Assembly (NCBI RefSeq): GCF_000716335.1 | Contig: NZ_KL591007.1 | Span: 122,558 to 186,557 of the forward strand | DNA: 64,000 bases | Direction of reading: 5' to 3' | DNA from: Streptomyces sp. NRRL S-118 | GTDB lineage: Bacteria; Actinomycetota; Actinomycetes; Streptomycetales; Streptomycetaceae | Shown: positions 28,453 to 37,294 of the stretch, one piece after another | Numbering within the stretch: position 1 is the first letter of the stretch | How the letters are laid out: each line of letters starts with the position of its first letter | The notes under the pieces: generated by a model | Database searches by the model: none | The model's input: the letters and a program-made list of their open reading frames with translations, nothing else | Told to the model about the DNA's origin: nothing | Translations under genes and position numbers: made by a program

Positions 28453-29571
28453 TCAGGGCGCGCGGGGCGGGTCGAAGCCGAACAGCTGGCCCTTGCCGTC
28501 CTCGCGGCACGCCTCCTGCACCACATCCGCCCACGGCTCGCGCGAGGCGTCCCGGACGCGCAGGCACAGGTCCGAGTGCGCGGATCTGATGCGGTGGCCG
28601 GCCTCCCGGCCGGCGCCGTCGAACGCCTCGATGCGGAACTCCTCGCGCGAGCCCCGTTTTCCGCACTCCTGGTCGACCAGGGGAGCGCCGTGCTGTTCGG
28701 CGAGGTCGACCGGGATGCCCGCGCAGCCGGCCCCGAAGTCGGGGTGGTCGGAGCGGATCCGCCACCGCCCGCCGCCGAGCCGCACGAGGGAGTAGCGCGG
28801 TACGGTCGCCTCCGCGCACGGCACCTGGTAGACCTGCCCGCTCTGCTGGCCGGGCCGCTCGTTCAGGCAGAGGCCCGAGTGCAGGGCCCGCAGGAGCACC
28901 GGCCCGGGCGCGGGCGGCGCGGCCTCCTCCCGCGGGCGGTCCCCGCCGGGGCCGCGCAGGAACGCGACGACCGTGGTCGCGGCCGTGGCGAGGGCGAGCA
29001 GCCCGACGAGCGGCACGAATCCGCGGGCGGCCCAGGTGCGTAATCGCTCCCCCCTCCCGGAGGCGGCCCCGGGGCCGTCACCCGGCCCGCCGTCCCGCGG
29101 CCCGGCCTGATCGGGACCGTCGTCGCCGGCCGGACCCCGCGGGCGGTCCGTGCCGGGCGGTGGGCCCTCGGCCCGGCGGAGGGTCTCCGCCCCGGCCCGA
29201 GCGGCGGCGGGAGCATCGGCAGGACCGTCGCCGGGACCGGCCGGCCGGTCCCGGGTCTCGGCCGCCGAGCCGTCGGCGCGGCAGCGGCCGGCGAGGTCCT
29301 TGCGGACCGCGAGCCACCGCTCCAGTTCCCCGGGGCCCACCCCGCAGGCGCGGACGTACGCCGACAGCAGTTCTTCGCGCGGCAGCGAGTTCCGGGCCAG
29401 CATGTTGGCGACCGTCGAGCGCGGCAGGACCTCGCCGAGCGCCTCGGCACGGGCCGACAGCTCCCGGTAGGTCAGGCCGGCCCCGTCCTTGAGCGCCTGG
29501 AGCAACTCGACGAACCCGGCGGGGTCGCGCGCCTCCCGGGGGTCGGGAGCTGCTCTCTCCCCGTCGGTCAT
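28453..29571 (-). CDS. Membrane-anchored HTH protein with C-terminal ricin-like domain
   Basis: A 372-residue protein with unusual topology. Residues 18-100 form an XRE-like domain common in Streptomyces (FVELLQALKDGAGLTYRELS, ARNSLPREELLSAYVRACGV). Residues about 100-180 are a glycine/proline/aspartate-rich linker. A membrane helix lies at 184-205 (GFVPLVGLLALATAATTVVA). The outer part, about 225-372, has paired cysteines and SGLCLNERPG and HSDLCLRVRD repeats resembling a ricin B carbohydrate-binding fold. ATG 29571 follows GGAAGGGGCGG. A surface-sensing regulator is inferred. Confidence 0.78.
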   Translation of the reverse strand: MTDGERAAPDPREARDPAGFVELLQALKDGAGLTYRELSARAEALGEVLPRSTVANMLARNSLPREELLSAYVRACGVGPGELERWLAVRKDLAGRCRADGSAAETRDRPAGPGDGPADAPAAARAGAETLRRAEGPPPGTDRPRGPAGDDGPDQAGPRDGGPGDGPGAASGRGERLRTWAARGFVPLVGLLALATAATTVVAFLRGPGGDRPREEAAPPAPGPVLLRALHSGLCLNERPGQQSGQVYQVPCAEATVPRYSLVRLGGGRWRIRSDHPDFGAGCAGIPVDLAEQHGAPLVDQECGKRGSREEFRIEAFDGAGREAGHRIRSAHSDLCLRVRDASREPWADVVQEACREDGKGQLFGFDPPRAP

Positions 29572-29802
29572 GCGCCGCCCCTTCCGCCCGTCCGCCCCGT
29601 CGTCGACCGCCCCGGACGAAGTGGCGGGTCGTCCGGGACAGGAGTCAAGCCTTGTTGAATCGGCGAGGGGTCTCAAGAGGGGAAATCGGCAATTCCGGCC
29701 GGGCGATTCCGGCGGGGGAGGTTCGAGCGGCCGGGCGGGAAAGCCGGCGGCCCCGGCCGTCCGCGAGGGGCCGACCGGGGCCGCTGCCCGTGTGCGGAAG
29801 CG

Positions 29803-30828
29803 TCAGAAGACGGACTCCGCTTCGTACATCCGGTTCCCAGGCACCGTCTTCAGCTGGGTGACCGCCTCCGCGAGCGGCACCATGTGGATGTCCGTGCCGC
29901 GCAGGGCCGTCATCCGGCCGAACTCCTTGCGGTGCGCCGCCTCCACCGCGTGCCAGCCGAAGCGGGTCGCGAGGACACGGTCGTACGCGGTGGGCGTGCC
30001 GCCGCGCTGGACGTGGCCGAGGATGACCGGCCGGGCCTCCTTGCCGAGCCGGCGCTCCAGTTCCTTGGCCAGCCGGTTGCCGATGCCCTGGAACCGTTCG
30101 TGCCCGTACTGGTCGATGGCGCCCTTCTCGTACTCCATCGAGCCCTCGGCGGGGTGCGCGCCCTCGGCGACGCAGATCACCGCGAACTTCTTGCCGCGCG
30201 CGAACCGCTCCTCGACCATCTTCACCAGGTCGTCGACCTCGAAGGGCCGCTCCGGCAGGCAGATGCCGTGCGCGCCGCCCGCCATGCCGGACTCCAGCGC
30301 GATCCATCCGGCGTGCCGGCCCATGACCTCGACGACCATCACCCGCTGGTGCGACTCGGCGGTGGTCTTCAGACGGTCTATGGCCTCGGTCGCGACCATC
30401 ACGGCCGTGTCGAAGCCGAAGGTGCGGTCGGTCGACGAGATGTCGTTGTCGATCGTCTTCGGCACGCCGACGACCGGCATCCCCGCCTCGGACAGCAGCC
30501 GCGCCGCGGACAGCGTGCCCTCGCCGCCGATGGGGATGAGCACGTCGATCCCGTACCGCTTCTGCAACTCGCCGCAGTTCTCGGCGGCTTCGCGCAGCCG
30601 GGCGCGCTCCAGCCGGGCGGAGCCGAGGATCGTGCCGCCGCGGGCGAGGATGCCGCTCACCGCGTTGAGGTCGAGCGGTCGGTAGTGGCCGTCGAGGAGG
30701 CCCTTGAACCCGTCCTCGAAGCCGATGACCTCATCGCCGTGACCGGTGAGCGCCCGGTGCACGACCGACCGGATCACTGCGTTGAGGCCCGGGCAGTCGC
30801 CGCCTGCGGTGAGAACTCCGATGCGCAT
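29803..30828 (-). CDS. pfkA: 6-phosphofructokinase (ATP-type, with Lys124)
   Basis: A 341-residue phosphofructokinase making fructose-1,6-bisphosphate. Motifs: GVLTAGGDCPGLNAVIR, PIGGEGTLSAARL, the active-site PKTIDNDI (D127 base, D129) and MEVMGRHAGWIA-like EVMGRHAGWIAL. Residue 104 is Gly, as in ATP-dependent enzymes, while residue 124 is Lys, as in pyrophosphate enzymes and in known actinobacterial ATP-PFKs. The RBS AGGAG lies about nine bases before ATG 30828. It is divergent from pta across 219 bp. Confidence 0.95.
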   Translation of the reverse strand: MRIGVLTAGGDCPGLNAVIRSVVHRALTGHGDEVIGFEDGFKGLLDGHYRPLDLNAVSGILARGGTILGSARLERARLREAAENCGELQKRYGIDVLIPIGGEGTLSAARLLSEAGMPVVGVPKTIDNDISSTDRTFGFDTAVMVATEAIDRLKTTAESHQRVMVVEVMGRHAGWIALESGMAGGAHGICLPERPFEVDDLVKMVEERFARGKKFAVICVAEGAHPAEGSMEYEKGAIDQYGHERFQGIGNRLAKELERRLGKEARPVILGHVQRGGTPTAYDRVLATRFGWHAVEAAHRKEFGRMTALRGTDIHMVPLAEAVTQLKTVPGNRMYEAESVF

Positions 30829-30992
30829 CGTGCTGTGTCTCCTGCTCGGTATCGGTACGGGGGAGCCTTACCGAATTGTCCCACGGTACGGCCACGCGGC
30901 GTGTTCCCCGCCGCTCGGCCGAAGGGCTGTCGTCACGGACCTCACCGCCCGGCGGGCGCTTAACCCAGCGCCAGAGGTATTGTCAAGGGGGT

Positions 30993-31006
30993 ATCGGGCA
31001 CCCGAT
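30993..31006. promoter_or_regulatory. ATCGGG-CA-CCCGAT palindrome in the pta promoter region
   Basis: A perfect 14-bp palindrome 42 bp before the pta start and downstream of a TTGTCA box (30980-30985). It lies in the shared pfkA-pta control region and could be an operator over the pta-ackA promoter. Confidence 0.4.
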
Positions 31007-31047
31007 CAGGGATTTTGCATCAGCACTCGCTTGACAGGAGAGCATGC

Positions 31048-33123
31048 GTGGCGCGCAGCGTGTACGTGACCGGGATCGACCGCGGTGACGGCCGCCAGGT
31101 CGTGGAGCTGGGAGTCATGGAGCTCCTGACCCGCCAAGTGGACCGGGTGGGGGTGTTCCGGCCCCTGGTGCACGACGGCCCCGACCGCCTCTTCGACCTG
31201 CTGCGGGTGCGCTACCGGCTGTCCCAGGACCCGGCCACGGTGTACGGCATGGACTACCACGAGGCGTCCGCGCTCCAGGCCGAGAAGGGCACGGACGAAC
31301 TGGTGTCCCGACTGGTCGGCCGCTTCCACGCGGTGGCGCGGGACTACGAGGTCGTACTGGTCCTCGGTACGGACTTCCACGCCACGCAGCTGCCCGAGGA
31401 GCTGGCGCTCAACGCGCGCCTGGCCAACGAGTTCGGCGCCCCGGTGATACCCGTGGTGGGCGGCAAGGACCAGGACGCCGACTCGGTGCGCGCCGAGACC
31501 CGCAACGCCTTCCGGGCGTACGAGAGCCTCGGCTGCGACATCCTCGCCATGGTCGCCAACCGGGTGGCGCCCGAGGACCGCGACGCCATCGCCGAGCGGC
31601 TGGCGGCCCGCCTCCCGGTGCCCTGCTACGTCCTGCCGGACATGCCGGCGCTCTCCGCGCCGACGGTCGCCCAGATCCGCCAGGCGCTGGGCGCCGAGGT
31701 GGTGCTCGGGGACGATTCGGGGCTGGCGCGCGACGCGCTGGACTTCGTCTTCGGCGGCGCGATGCTGCCCAACTTCCTCAACGCCCTGACCCCCGGCTGC
31801 CTGGTCGTCACGCCCGGCGACCGCGCCGACCTGGTGGTGGGCGCGCTGGCCGCGCACTCGGCCGGGAACCCGCCCATCGCGGGCGTGCTGCTCACGCTGA
31901 ACGAGCGCCCCAGCCGGGAGGTGCTGAACCTGGCCGCCCGCCTCGCGCCCGGCACCCCGGTGCTGTCGGTCAGCGGCAACAGCTTCCCCACCGCCGCGGA
32001 GCTGTTCTCGCTGGAGGGCAAGCTGAACGCGGCGACCCCGCGCAAGGCGGAGACGGCCCTCGGACTGTTCGAGCGGCACGTGGACACGGCCGACCTGCTG
32101 GGGCGCATCTCGGTGGCCCGCAGCGGCCGCGTCACACCGATGATGTTCGAGCACGAACTGCTGGAGCAGGCCCGCGCCGACCGCCGCCGCGTGGTGCTGC
32201 CGGAGGGCGCGGAGGAGCGGGTGCTGCGCGCCGCCGACGTCCTCGTGCGCCGCGACGTGTGCGCCCTGACGCTGCTCGGCGACGTCGAGCTGATCCGCAA
32301 GAAGGCCGCCGACCTGGGCGTGGACCTCGGGGACAGCCAGCTGATCGACCCGGCGGCCTCGGAGCTGCGCCAGCGCTTCGCCGAGCGGTACGCCGCGCTG
32401 CGCGCCCACAAGGGCGTCAGCGTGGAGCTGGCGTACGACGTGGTGTCGGACGTCAACTACTTCGGCACGATGATGGTGCAGGAGGGGCTGGCCGACGGGA
32501 TGGTGTCCGGGTCGGTGCACTCCACGGCGGCGACGATCCGCCCCGCCTTCGAGATCATCAAGACAAAGCCCGAGGCGTCGATCGTCAGCTCGGTCTTCTT
32601 CATGTGCCTGGCGGACAAGGTGCTGGTGTACGGGGACTGCGCGGTCAACCCGGTCCCGAACGCCGAGCAGCTCGCCGACATCGCCGTCCAGTCGGCCGCG
32701 ACGGCCGCCCGGTTCGGGGTGGAGCCGCGGATCGCGATGCTGTCGTACTCCACGGGCACGTCGGGCTCGGGCGCGGACGTCGACAAGGTGCGCGAGGCGA
32801 CGAAGCTGGTGCGCGAGGCGCACCCGGAGCTGAAGATCGAAGGGCCCATCCAGTACGACGCGGCCGTGGAGCCGTCCGTCGCCGCGACGAAGCTGCCGGG
32901 TTCGGAGGTGGCGGGCCAGGCCACGGTGCTGATCTTCCCGGACCTGAACACCGGCAACAACACGTACAAGGCGGTGCAGCGCTCGGCCGGCGCCGTGGCC
33001 GTCGGCCCGGTGCTGCAGGGCCTGCGCAAGCCGGTGAACGACCTGTCGCGCGGAGCGCTCGTCAGCGACATCGTGAACACGGTCGCGATCACCGCGATCC
33101 AGTCCCAGCCCGCCTCCGCATGA
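31048..33123 (+). CDS. pta: Phosphate acetyltransferase (long form)
   Basis: A 691-residue Pta converting acetyl-CoA and phosphate to acetyl phosphate. The N-terminal BioD-like domain starts VARSVYVTGIDRGDGRQVVE, where the P-loop position reads RGDGRQ rather than GK[ST], so nucleotide binding there is doubtful. A DRTGG domain follows (about 215-330). The catalytic PTA_PTB domain is C-terminal (MMFEHELLEQARADRRRVVL, SYSTGTSGSG, LIFPDLNTGNNTYKAVQR). GTG 31048 has ACAGGAG upstream. The stop overlaps the ackA start (ATGA). Confidence 0.95.
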   Translation: MARSVYVTGIDRGDGRQVVELGVMELLTRQVDRVGVFRPLVHDGPDRLFDLLRVRYRLSQDPATVYGMDYHEASALQAEKGTDELVSRLVGRFHAVARDYEVVLVLGTDFHATQLPEELALNARLANEFGAPVIPVVGGKDQDADSVRAETRNAFRAYESLGCDILAMVANRVAPEDRDAIAERLAARLPVPCYVLPDMPALSAPTVAQIRQALGAEVVLGDDSGLARDALDFVFGGAMLPNFLNALTPGCLVVTPGDRADLVVGALAAHSAGNPPIAGVLLTLNERPSREVLNLAARLAPGTPVLSVSGNSFPTAAELFSLEGKLNAATPRKAETALGLFERHVDTADLLGRISVARSGRVTPMMFEHELLEQARADRRRVVLPEGAEERVLRAADVLVRRDVCALTLLGDVELIRKKAADLGVDLGDSQLIDPAASELRQRFAERYAALRAHKGVSVELAYDVVSDVNYFGTMMVQEGLADGMVSGSVHSTAATIRPAFEIIKTKPEASIVSSVFFMCLADKVLVYGDCAVNPVPNAEQLADIAVQSAATAARFGVEPRIAMLSYSTGTSGSGADVDKVREATKLVREAHPELKIEGPIQYDAAVEPSVAATKLPGSEVAGQATVLIFPDLNTGNNTYKAVQRSAGAVAVGPVLQGLRKPVNDLSRGALVSDIVNTVAITAIQSQPASA

Positions 33124-34373
33124 CCACAGAAAGCAACGCACCCGTGAGCAACGCGAACGACGCCTCCCGCGTCCTTGTCCTCAACTCCGGCTCGTCGTCC
33201 GTGAAGTACCAGCTGCTCGACATGCACGACGGGGCACGCCTGGCCGTCGGCCTGGTGGAGCGCATCGGCGAGGAGACCTCCCGCCTGGTCCACACGCCGC
33301 TGACCGACGGCGCCGGGCAGCGGGAGCGCACGGGCCCGATCGCCGACCACGAGGCGGCGCTGAAGGCCGTCGCCGACGAGCTGGCGGCGGACGGGCTCGG
33401 CCTCGACTCCCCGGAGCTCGCGGCGATCGGGCACCGGGTGGTGCACGGCGGGCTGCGGTTCTCCGCCCCGACGGTCATCACGGACGAGGTGATGGCCGAG
33501 ATCGAGCGCCTGGTGCCGGTGGCGCCGCTGCACAACCCGGCGAACATCACGGGCATCCGGACCGCGCAGGCGCTCCGCCCCGACCTGCCGCAGGTGGCCG
33601 TCTTCGACACGGCGTTCCACACCACGATGCCGGAGCACGCGGCGCGGTACGCGATCGACGTCGAGACCGCGGACGCGCACCGGATCCGCCGCTACGGCTT
33701 CCACGGCACGTCGCACGCGTACGTCGCGCGGCGCACCGCGCAGCTGCTGGGCAAGGATCCGTCCGAGGCGAACGTGATCGTGCTGCACCTGGGCAACGGC
33801 GCGTCGGCGTCGGCGGTGCGGGGCGGCCGGTGCGTGGACACCTCGATGGGCCTGACCCCCTTGGAGGGGCTCGTCATGGGTACGCGGTCCGGTGACATCG
33901 ATCCCGCGGTGGTGTTCCACCTCGAGCGGGTCGCCGGAATGTCGACCGACGAGATCGATGTGCTGCTGAACAAGAAGAGCGGATTGGTGGGGCTTTGCGG
34001 TGACAATGACATGCGCGAGATCCGGCGCCGGATCGATGAGGGCGACGAGCGGGCGCAGCTCGCGTTCGACATCTACATTCACCGTTTGAAGAAGTACATC
34101 GGCGCTTATTACGCGGTGCTCGGCCGGGTGGACGCGGTGGCGTTCACGGCGGGGGTCGGCGAGAACGCGGCGCCGGTGCGGGAGGCCGCCGTCACGGGCC
34201 TGGAGGAGCTGGGACTGGCGGTGGACGCCGGTCTGAACGCCGTGCGGTCCGGGGAGGCGCGGCTGATCTCGCCGGAGTACGCGCGGGTCGCGGTGGCCGT
34301 GGTACCGACGGACGAGGAGCTCGAAATCGCCCGGCAAACCTACTCGCTGGTCAACTCCGCGGCCCACGACTGA
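33120..34373 (+). CDS. ackA: Acetate kinase
   Basis: A 417-residue ASKHA-fold kinase that makes ATP and acetate from acetyl phosphate. Signature sequences: VLVLNSGSSSVKYQLLD, GHRVVHGGLRFSAP, DTAFHTTMPEHAARY, RRYGFHGTSHAYVA, TRSGDIDPAV and AFTAGVGENAAPVRE. ATG 33120 overlaps the pta stop; GTG 33144 is an alternative, slightly nearer the conserved start. The pair runs acetate overflow or acetate uptake. Confidence 0.96.
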   Translation: MTTESNAPVSNANDASRVLVLNSGSSSVKYQLLDMHDGARLAVGLVERIGEETSRLVHTPLTDGAGQRERTGPIADHEAALKAVADELAADGLGLDSPELAAIGHRVVHGGLRFSAPTVITDEVMAEIERLVPVAPLHNPANITGIRTAQALRPDLPQVAVFDTAFHTTMPEHAARYAIDVETADAHRIRRYGFHGTSHAYVARRTAQLLGKDPSEANVIVLHLGNGASASAVRGGRCVDTSMGLTPLEGLVMGTRSGDIDPAVVFHLERVAGMSTDEIDVLLNKKSGLVGLCGDNDMREIRRRIDEGDERAQLAFDIYIHRLKKYIGAYYAVLGRVDAVAFTAGVGENAAPVREAAVTGLEELGLAVDAGLNAVRSGEARLISPEYARVAVAVVPTDEELEIARQTYSLVNSAAHD

Positions 34374-34434
34374 GCGGCACCCCGCCCATTTGTACATTCC
34401 GCCAGACGGAATATTCCGCAGTGAAACAAACCGA

Positions 34435-34447
34435 TAGGATCCGCCTT
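34435..34447 (+). promoter_or_regulatory. Leaderless pyk promoter -10
   Basis: TAGGAT (34435-34440) is a strong -10 match, exactly seven bases before the pyk ATG at 34448. This predicts transcription starting at or next to the A of ATG. The -35 region near 34411-34417 (ATATTCC) is weak, suggesting activator dependence. No RBS is present, which fits a leaderless mRNA. Confidence 0.6.
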
Positions 34448-35878
34448 ATGCGCCGTTCCAAAATCGTCTGCACACTGGGCCCCGCCGTCGACTCGTACGA
34501 GCAACTGAAAGCTCTGATCGAGGCCGGTATGAATGTGGCCCGCTTCAACATGAGCCACGGATCCCACGCTGAGCACGAGGAGCGGTACCACCGCCTCCGC
34601 CAGGCCGCCGAGGACACCGGCCGCGCGGTGGGCGTCCTCGCCGACCTCCAGGGCCCCAAGATCCGTCTGGAAACGTTCGCCGAGGGGCCGGTCGAACTGG
34701 TCCGCGGCGACGAGTTCACCATCACCACCGAGGACGTCCCCGGGGACAAGTCCATCTGTGGCACCACGTACAAGGGTCTGCCCGGGGACGTCTCCAAGGG
34801 CGACCAGATCCTGATCAACGACGGCAACGTCGAGCTGCGCGTCATCGAGGTCGACGGCCAGCGCGTGAAGACCATCGTCGTCGAGGGCGGGGTCATCTCC
34901 GACCACAAGGGCATCAACCTGCCGGGTGCGGCGGTGAACGTCCCGGCCCTGTCCGAGAAGGACGTCGAGGACCTGCGCTTCGCCCTGCGGATGGGCTGCG
35001 ACCTGGTCGCGCTGTCCTTCGTCCGGGACGCCAACGACGTCAAGGACGTCCACAAGGTGATGGACGAGGTCGGCCGCCGTGTGCCGGTCATCGCCAAGGT
35101 GGAGAAGCCGCAGGCCGTCGAGAACATGCAGGACGTCGTGATGGCGTTCGACGGTGTGATGGTGGCCCGTGGCGACCTCGCCGTCGAGTACCCGCTGGAG
35201 CGGGTCCCGATGGTGCAGAAGCGCCTCATCGAGCTGTGCCGCCGCAACGCCAAGCCGGTGATCGTGGCGACCCAGATGATGGAGTCGATGATCACCAACT
35301 CGCGCCCGACCCGCGCGGAGGCGTCCGACGTCGCCAACGCCATCCTGGACGGCGCCGACGCGGTCATGCTGTCGGCGGAGTCCTCCGTGGGCGCGTACCC
35401 CATCGAGACGGTCAAGACGATGTCGAAGATCGTCGCGGCGGCGGAGGAGGAGCTGCTCTCCAAGGGCCTGCAGCCCCTGGTGCCGGGCAAGAAGCCGCGC
35501 ACCCAGGGCGGCTCGGTCGCCCGCGCGGCCGCCGAGATCGCGGACTTCCTGGACGGCAAGGCCCTGATCGCCTTCACCAAGTCCGGCGACACCGCCCGCC
35601 GGCTGTCCCGCTACCGCGCCCAGCAGCCGATCCTCGCGTTCACCACCGAGGTCTCCACCCGCAACCAGCTCGCCCTGAGCTGGGGCGTCGAGTCCTTCGT
35701 GGTCCCCCACGTCGACAACACGGACGCGATGGTCGACCTGGTCGACGCCGAGCTGCTGAAGCTCCAGCGCTACAACGAGGGCGACACCATGGTCATCACC
35801 GCGGGTTCCCCTCCGGGTGTCCCGGGCACGACCAACATGGTCCGCGTCCACCACCTGGGCGGCGAGTCCCGCGCCTGA
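34448..35878 (+). CDS. pyk: Pyruvate kinase
   Basis: A 476-residue enzyme transferring phosphate from phosphoenolpyruvate to ADP. Motifs: RRSKIVCTLGPAVDS, AGMNVARFNMSHGSH, LADLQGPKIRLE, the catalytic-lysine strand VPVIAKVEKPQAVEN, VMVARGDLAVE and VATQMMESMITNSRPTRAE. A C-terminal allosteric domain is present. ATG 34448 matches the family start (MRRSKIV); an earlier ATG at 34421 would lie upstream of the -10 element. It follows ackA after 74 bp with its own promoter. Confidence 0.96.
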   Translation: MRRSKIVCTLGPAVDSYEQLKALIEAGMNVARFNMSHGSHAEHEERYHRLRQAAEDTGRAVGVLADLQGPKIRLETFAEGPVELVRGDEFTITTEDVPGDKSICGTTYKGLPGDVSKGDQILINDGNVELRVIEVDGQRVKTIVVEGGVISDHKGINLPGAAVNVPALSEKDVEDLRFALRMGCDLVALSFVRDANDVKDVHKVMDEVGRRVPVIAKVEKPQAVENMQDVVMAFDGVMVARGDLAVEYPLERVPMVQKRLIELCRRNAKPVIVATQMMESMITNSRPTRAEASDVANAILDGADAVMLSAESSVGAYPIETVKTMSKIVAAAEEELLSKGLQPLVPGKKPRTQGGSVARAAAEIADFLDGKALIAFTKSGDTARRLSRYRAQQPILAFTTEVSTRNQLALSWGVESFVVPHVDNTDAMVDLVDAELLKLQRYNEGDTMVITAGSPPGVPGTTNMVRVHHLGGESRA

Positions 35879-35895
35879 CACCGCCCGACACGCAC

Positions 35896-35936
35896 GCCGC
35901 GGGCCGCACCCCTGGGAAGGGGGTGCGGCCCGCGGC
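35896..35936. terminator. 17-bp-stem bidirectional terminator after pyk
   Basis: GCCGCGGGCCGCACCCC (35896-35912) pairs perfectly with its complement at 35920-35936 around a 7-nt loop. It separates pyk from the convergent proline-rich protein gene (stop at 35948), so it can serve both. Confidence 0.85.
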
Positions 35937-35947
35937 GCATCCGGCGG

Positions 35948-37294
35948 TCAGCCGTCGATGTAGTTCTTCAGGCCCGGAACGGTCAGGGTGCCGCCGAACT
36001 GGCCGGCCTGCGTGACCTTCACGTCGGTGAAGAAGGCGAACGGGACGTTCAGCGGGGGCGGCGTCTCGGGGCTGAACGTGATCGGGATGAGGCCGAAGAG
36101 GTTGCCCTTCAGCTCCTCCGTGTACATGGTCACGGTGCCGCCGGTGATGGTGGAGGTGGAACCGGGCCGGGACTTCACATGGCCGGTGCGGCCCTCGGAG
36201 TGGACCGTGAGCTGGTGCAGGTCCTTGATGTCGACCTCGCTCGCGGTGAACTTCAGGACCTTCTTCACCTTGCCGCTGCCGGTCTTCACCTCGACGATGC
36301 CGTGGTAGTCCAGGCCGCGCAGGGTGAGCCTCGTGCTCTCCAGCTTCCACGGATCGTCCGGGAGCAGCGGGATGCCGGGCTCGGCCTTCGCGTCGGCGAG
36401 GGCCTGCGGGTCGGGCGTCGGGCAGGGGAAGCGCGGCTTGGCGCCGTCCGGGATGTCCTCGTCCTTCTTGGGGTCGAGTCCCTTGACGTCCTCCGGCAGC
36501 TCCTCCACCGTGGCGCCGGCCTTGTCGGCGGCGTCCTTGATGGCGTCCTTCGTCCGGTCCGGCGCCTCGCCCACGGATCCGGCCGGCGGCTCGGCCGAGG
36601 GCTCGGGGGCCGGCTGCGTGGACGGCTGTCCGTCCGAGGGGGTGGGCGCCGGCGTGGTGGAGGGCTCGGTGGGGGCGGGCGCGCCGGCCGACGGGGTCGC
36701 CGCCGGCTCGTCGTCCGGACCGTCGAAGATGTCCTTGATCGTGTCGCCGATGCCCAGTGGGTCCAGCGGGTTCTTGGACTCGGTCGGCGTCGGGGTCGGC
36801 GTCGGGGTCGGGGTCGGGGTCGGGGAGGCCGTCGCACCGGTCTTCGGCTGGGTGGCCGGCTCGGTGTCCTCCGCCGCGTCGTCCGCCGACGGGCCGGCAC
36901 CCGGCGCCGGCTTGTCGGCGTCGCCCTGCCCGTCCTGCGCGTCCTGCCCGTCACCACCGCCGGCCGGGTCGCCGGCGCTCGCCGACGGCTCGGGCGAGAC
37001 CGAGCCGGACGGCGACGGCTTCGCCTGCTCGTCCGTCTCCTGCGGCTCGTCGGACCGGGTCACGCACGGACCGGGCGCGAAGGGGATGTCCTTCTCGTCG
37101 GCGAGGGCCAGCTTGGGCGTGAGGCCGAGGCCGACGAGGACTGCGGTGGGCATCGCGGCCAGGGCTATCGCCTTGCCCGCGGGGGCCTGGATCCTGGTTC
37201 GCAGCGACTTCTTCGGGGCCGCGTGACGCGGCCCCCTTCTTGCCAGAGTGCCATCGCCCCCAGTCGTCCCCGACTGCGTGTCGTCACCCCGCAC
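35948..37294 (-). CDS. Proline-rich exported protein of the DUF6230/DUF6114 cluster
   Basis: A 448-residue protein, unrecognised beyond its cluster. A basic N-terminus and hydrophobic segment (AIALAAMPTAVLVGLGLTPK then LALA) suggest export. Residues about 80-300 are low complexity: proline, serine, threonine, aspartate, including a (PT)n run encoded by a GTCGGG-type microsatellite near 36780-36830. The C-terminal 150 residues form a folded beta-rich domain (LTLRGLDYHGIVEV, HQLTVHSEGRTGHVKS, LFGLIPITFSPETPPP). GTG 37294 follows GGGAGG and overlaps the DUF6114 gene by 11 bases. Probably a surface-exposed partner of the two upstream proteins. Confidence 0.7.
   Translation of the reverse strand: MRGDDTQSGTTGGDGTLARRGPRHAAPKKSLRTRIQAPAGKAIALAAMPTAVLVGLGLTPKLALADEKDIPFAPGPCVTRSDEPQETDEQAKPSPSGSVSPEPSASAGDPAGGGDGQDAQDGQGDADKPAPGAGPSADDAAEDTEPATQPKTGATASPTPTPTPTPTPTPTESKNPLDPLGIGDTIKDIFDGPDDEPAATPSAGAPAPTEPSTTPAPTPSDGQPSTQPAPEPSAEPPAGSVGEAPDRTKDAIKDAADKAGATVEELPEDVKGLDPKKDEDIPDGAKPRFPCPTPDPQALADAKAEPGIPLLPDDPWKLESTRLTLRGLDYHGIVEVKTGSGKVKKVLKFTASEVDIKDLHQLTVHSEGRTGHVKSRPGSTSTITGGTVTMYTEELKGNLFGLIPITFSPETPPPLNVPFAFFTDVKVTQAGQFGGTLTVPGLKNYIDG

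Noticed and set aside
36780..36830. Hexamer-like GTCGGG repeats as a regulatory element
   Set aside because: They lie inside a coding region and simply encode the proline-threonine run.
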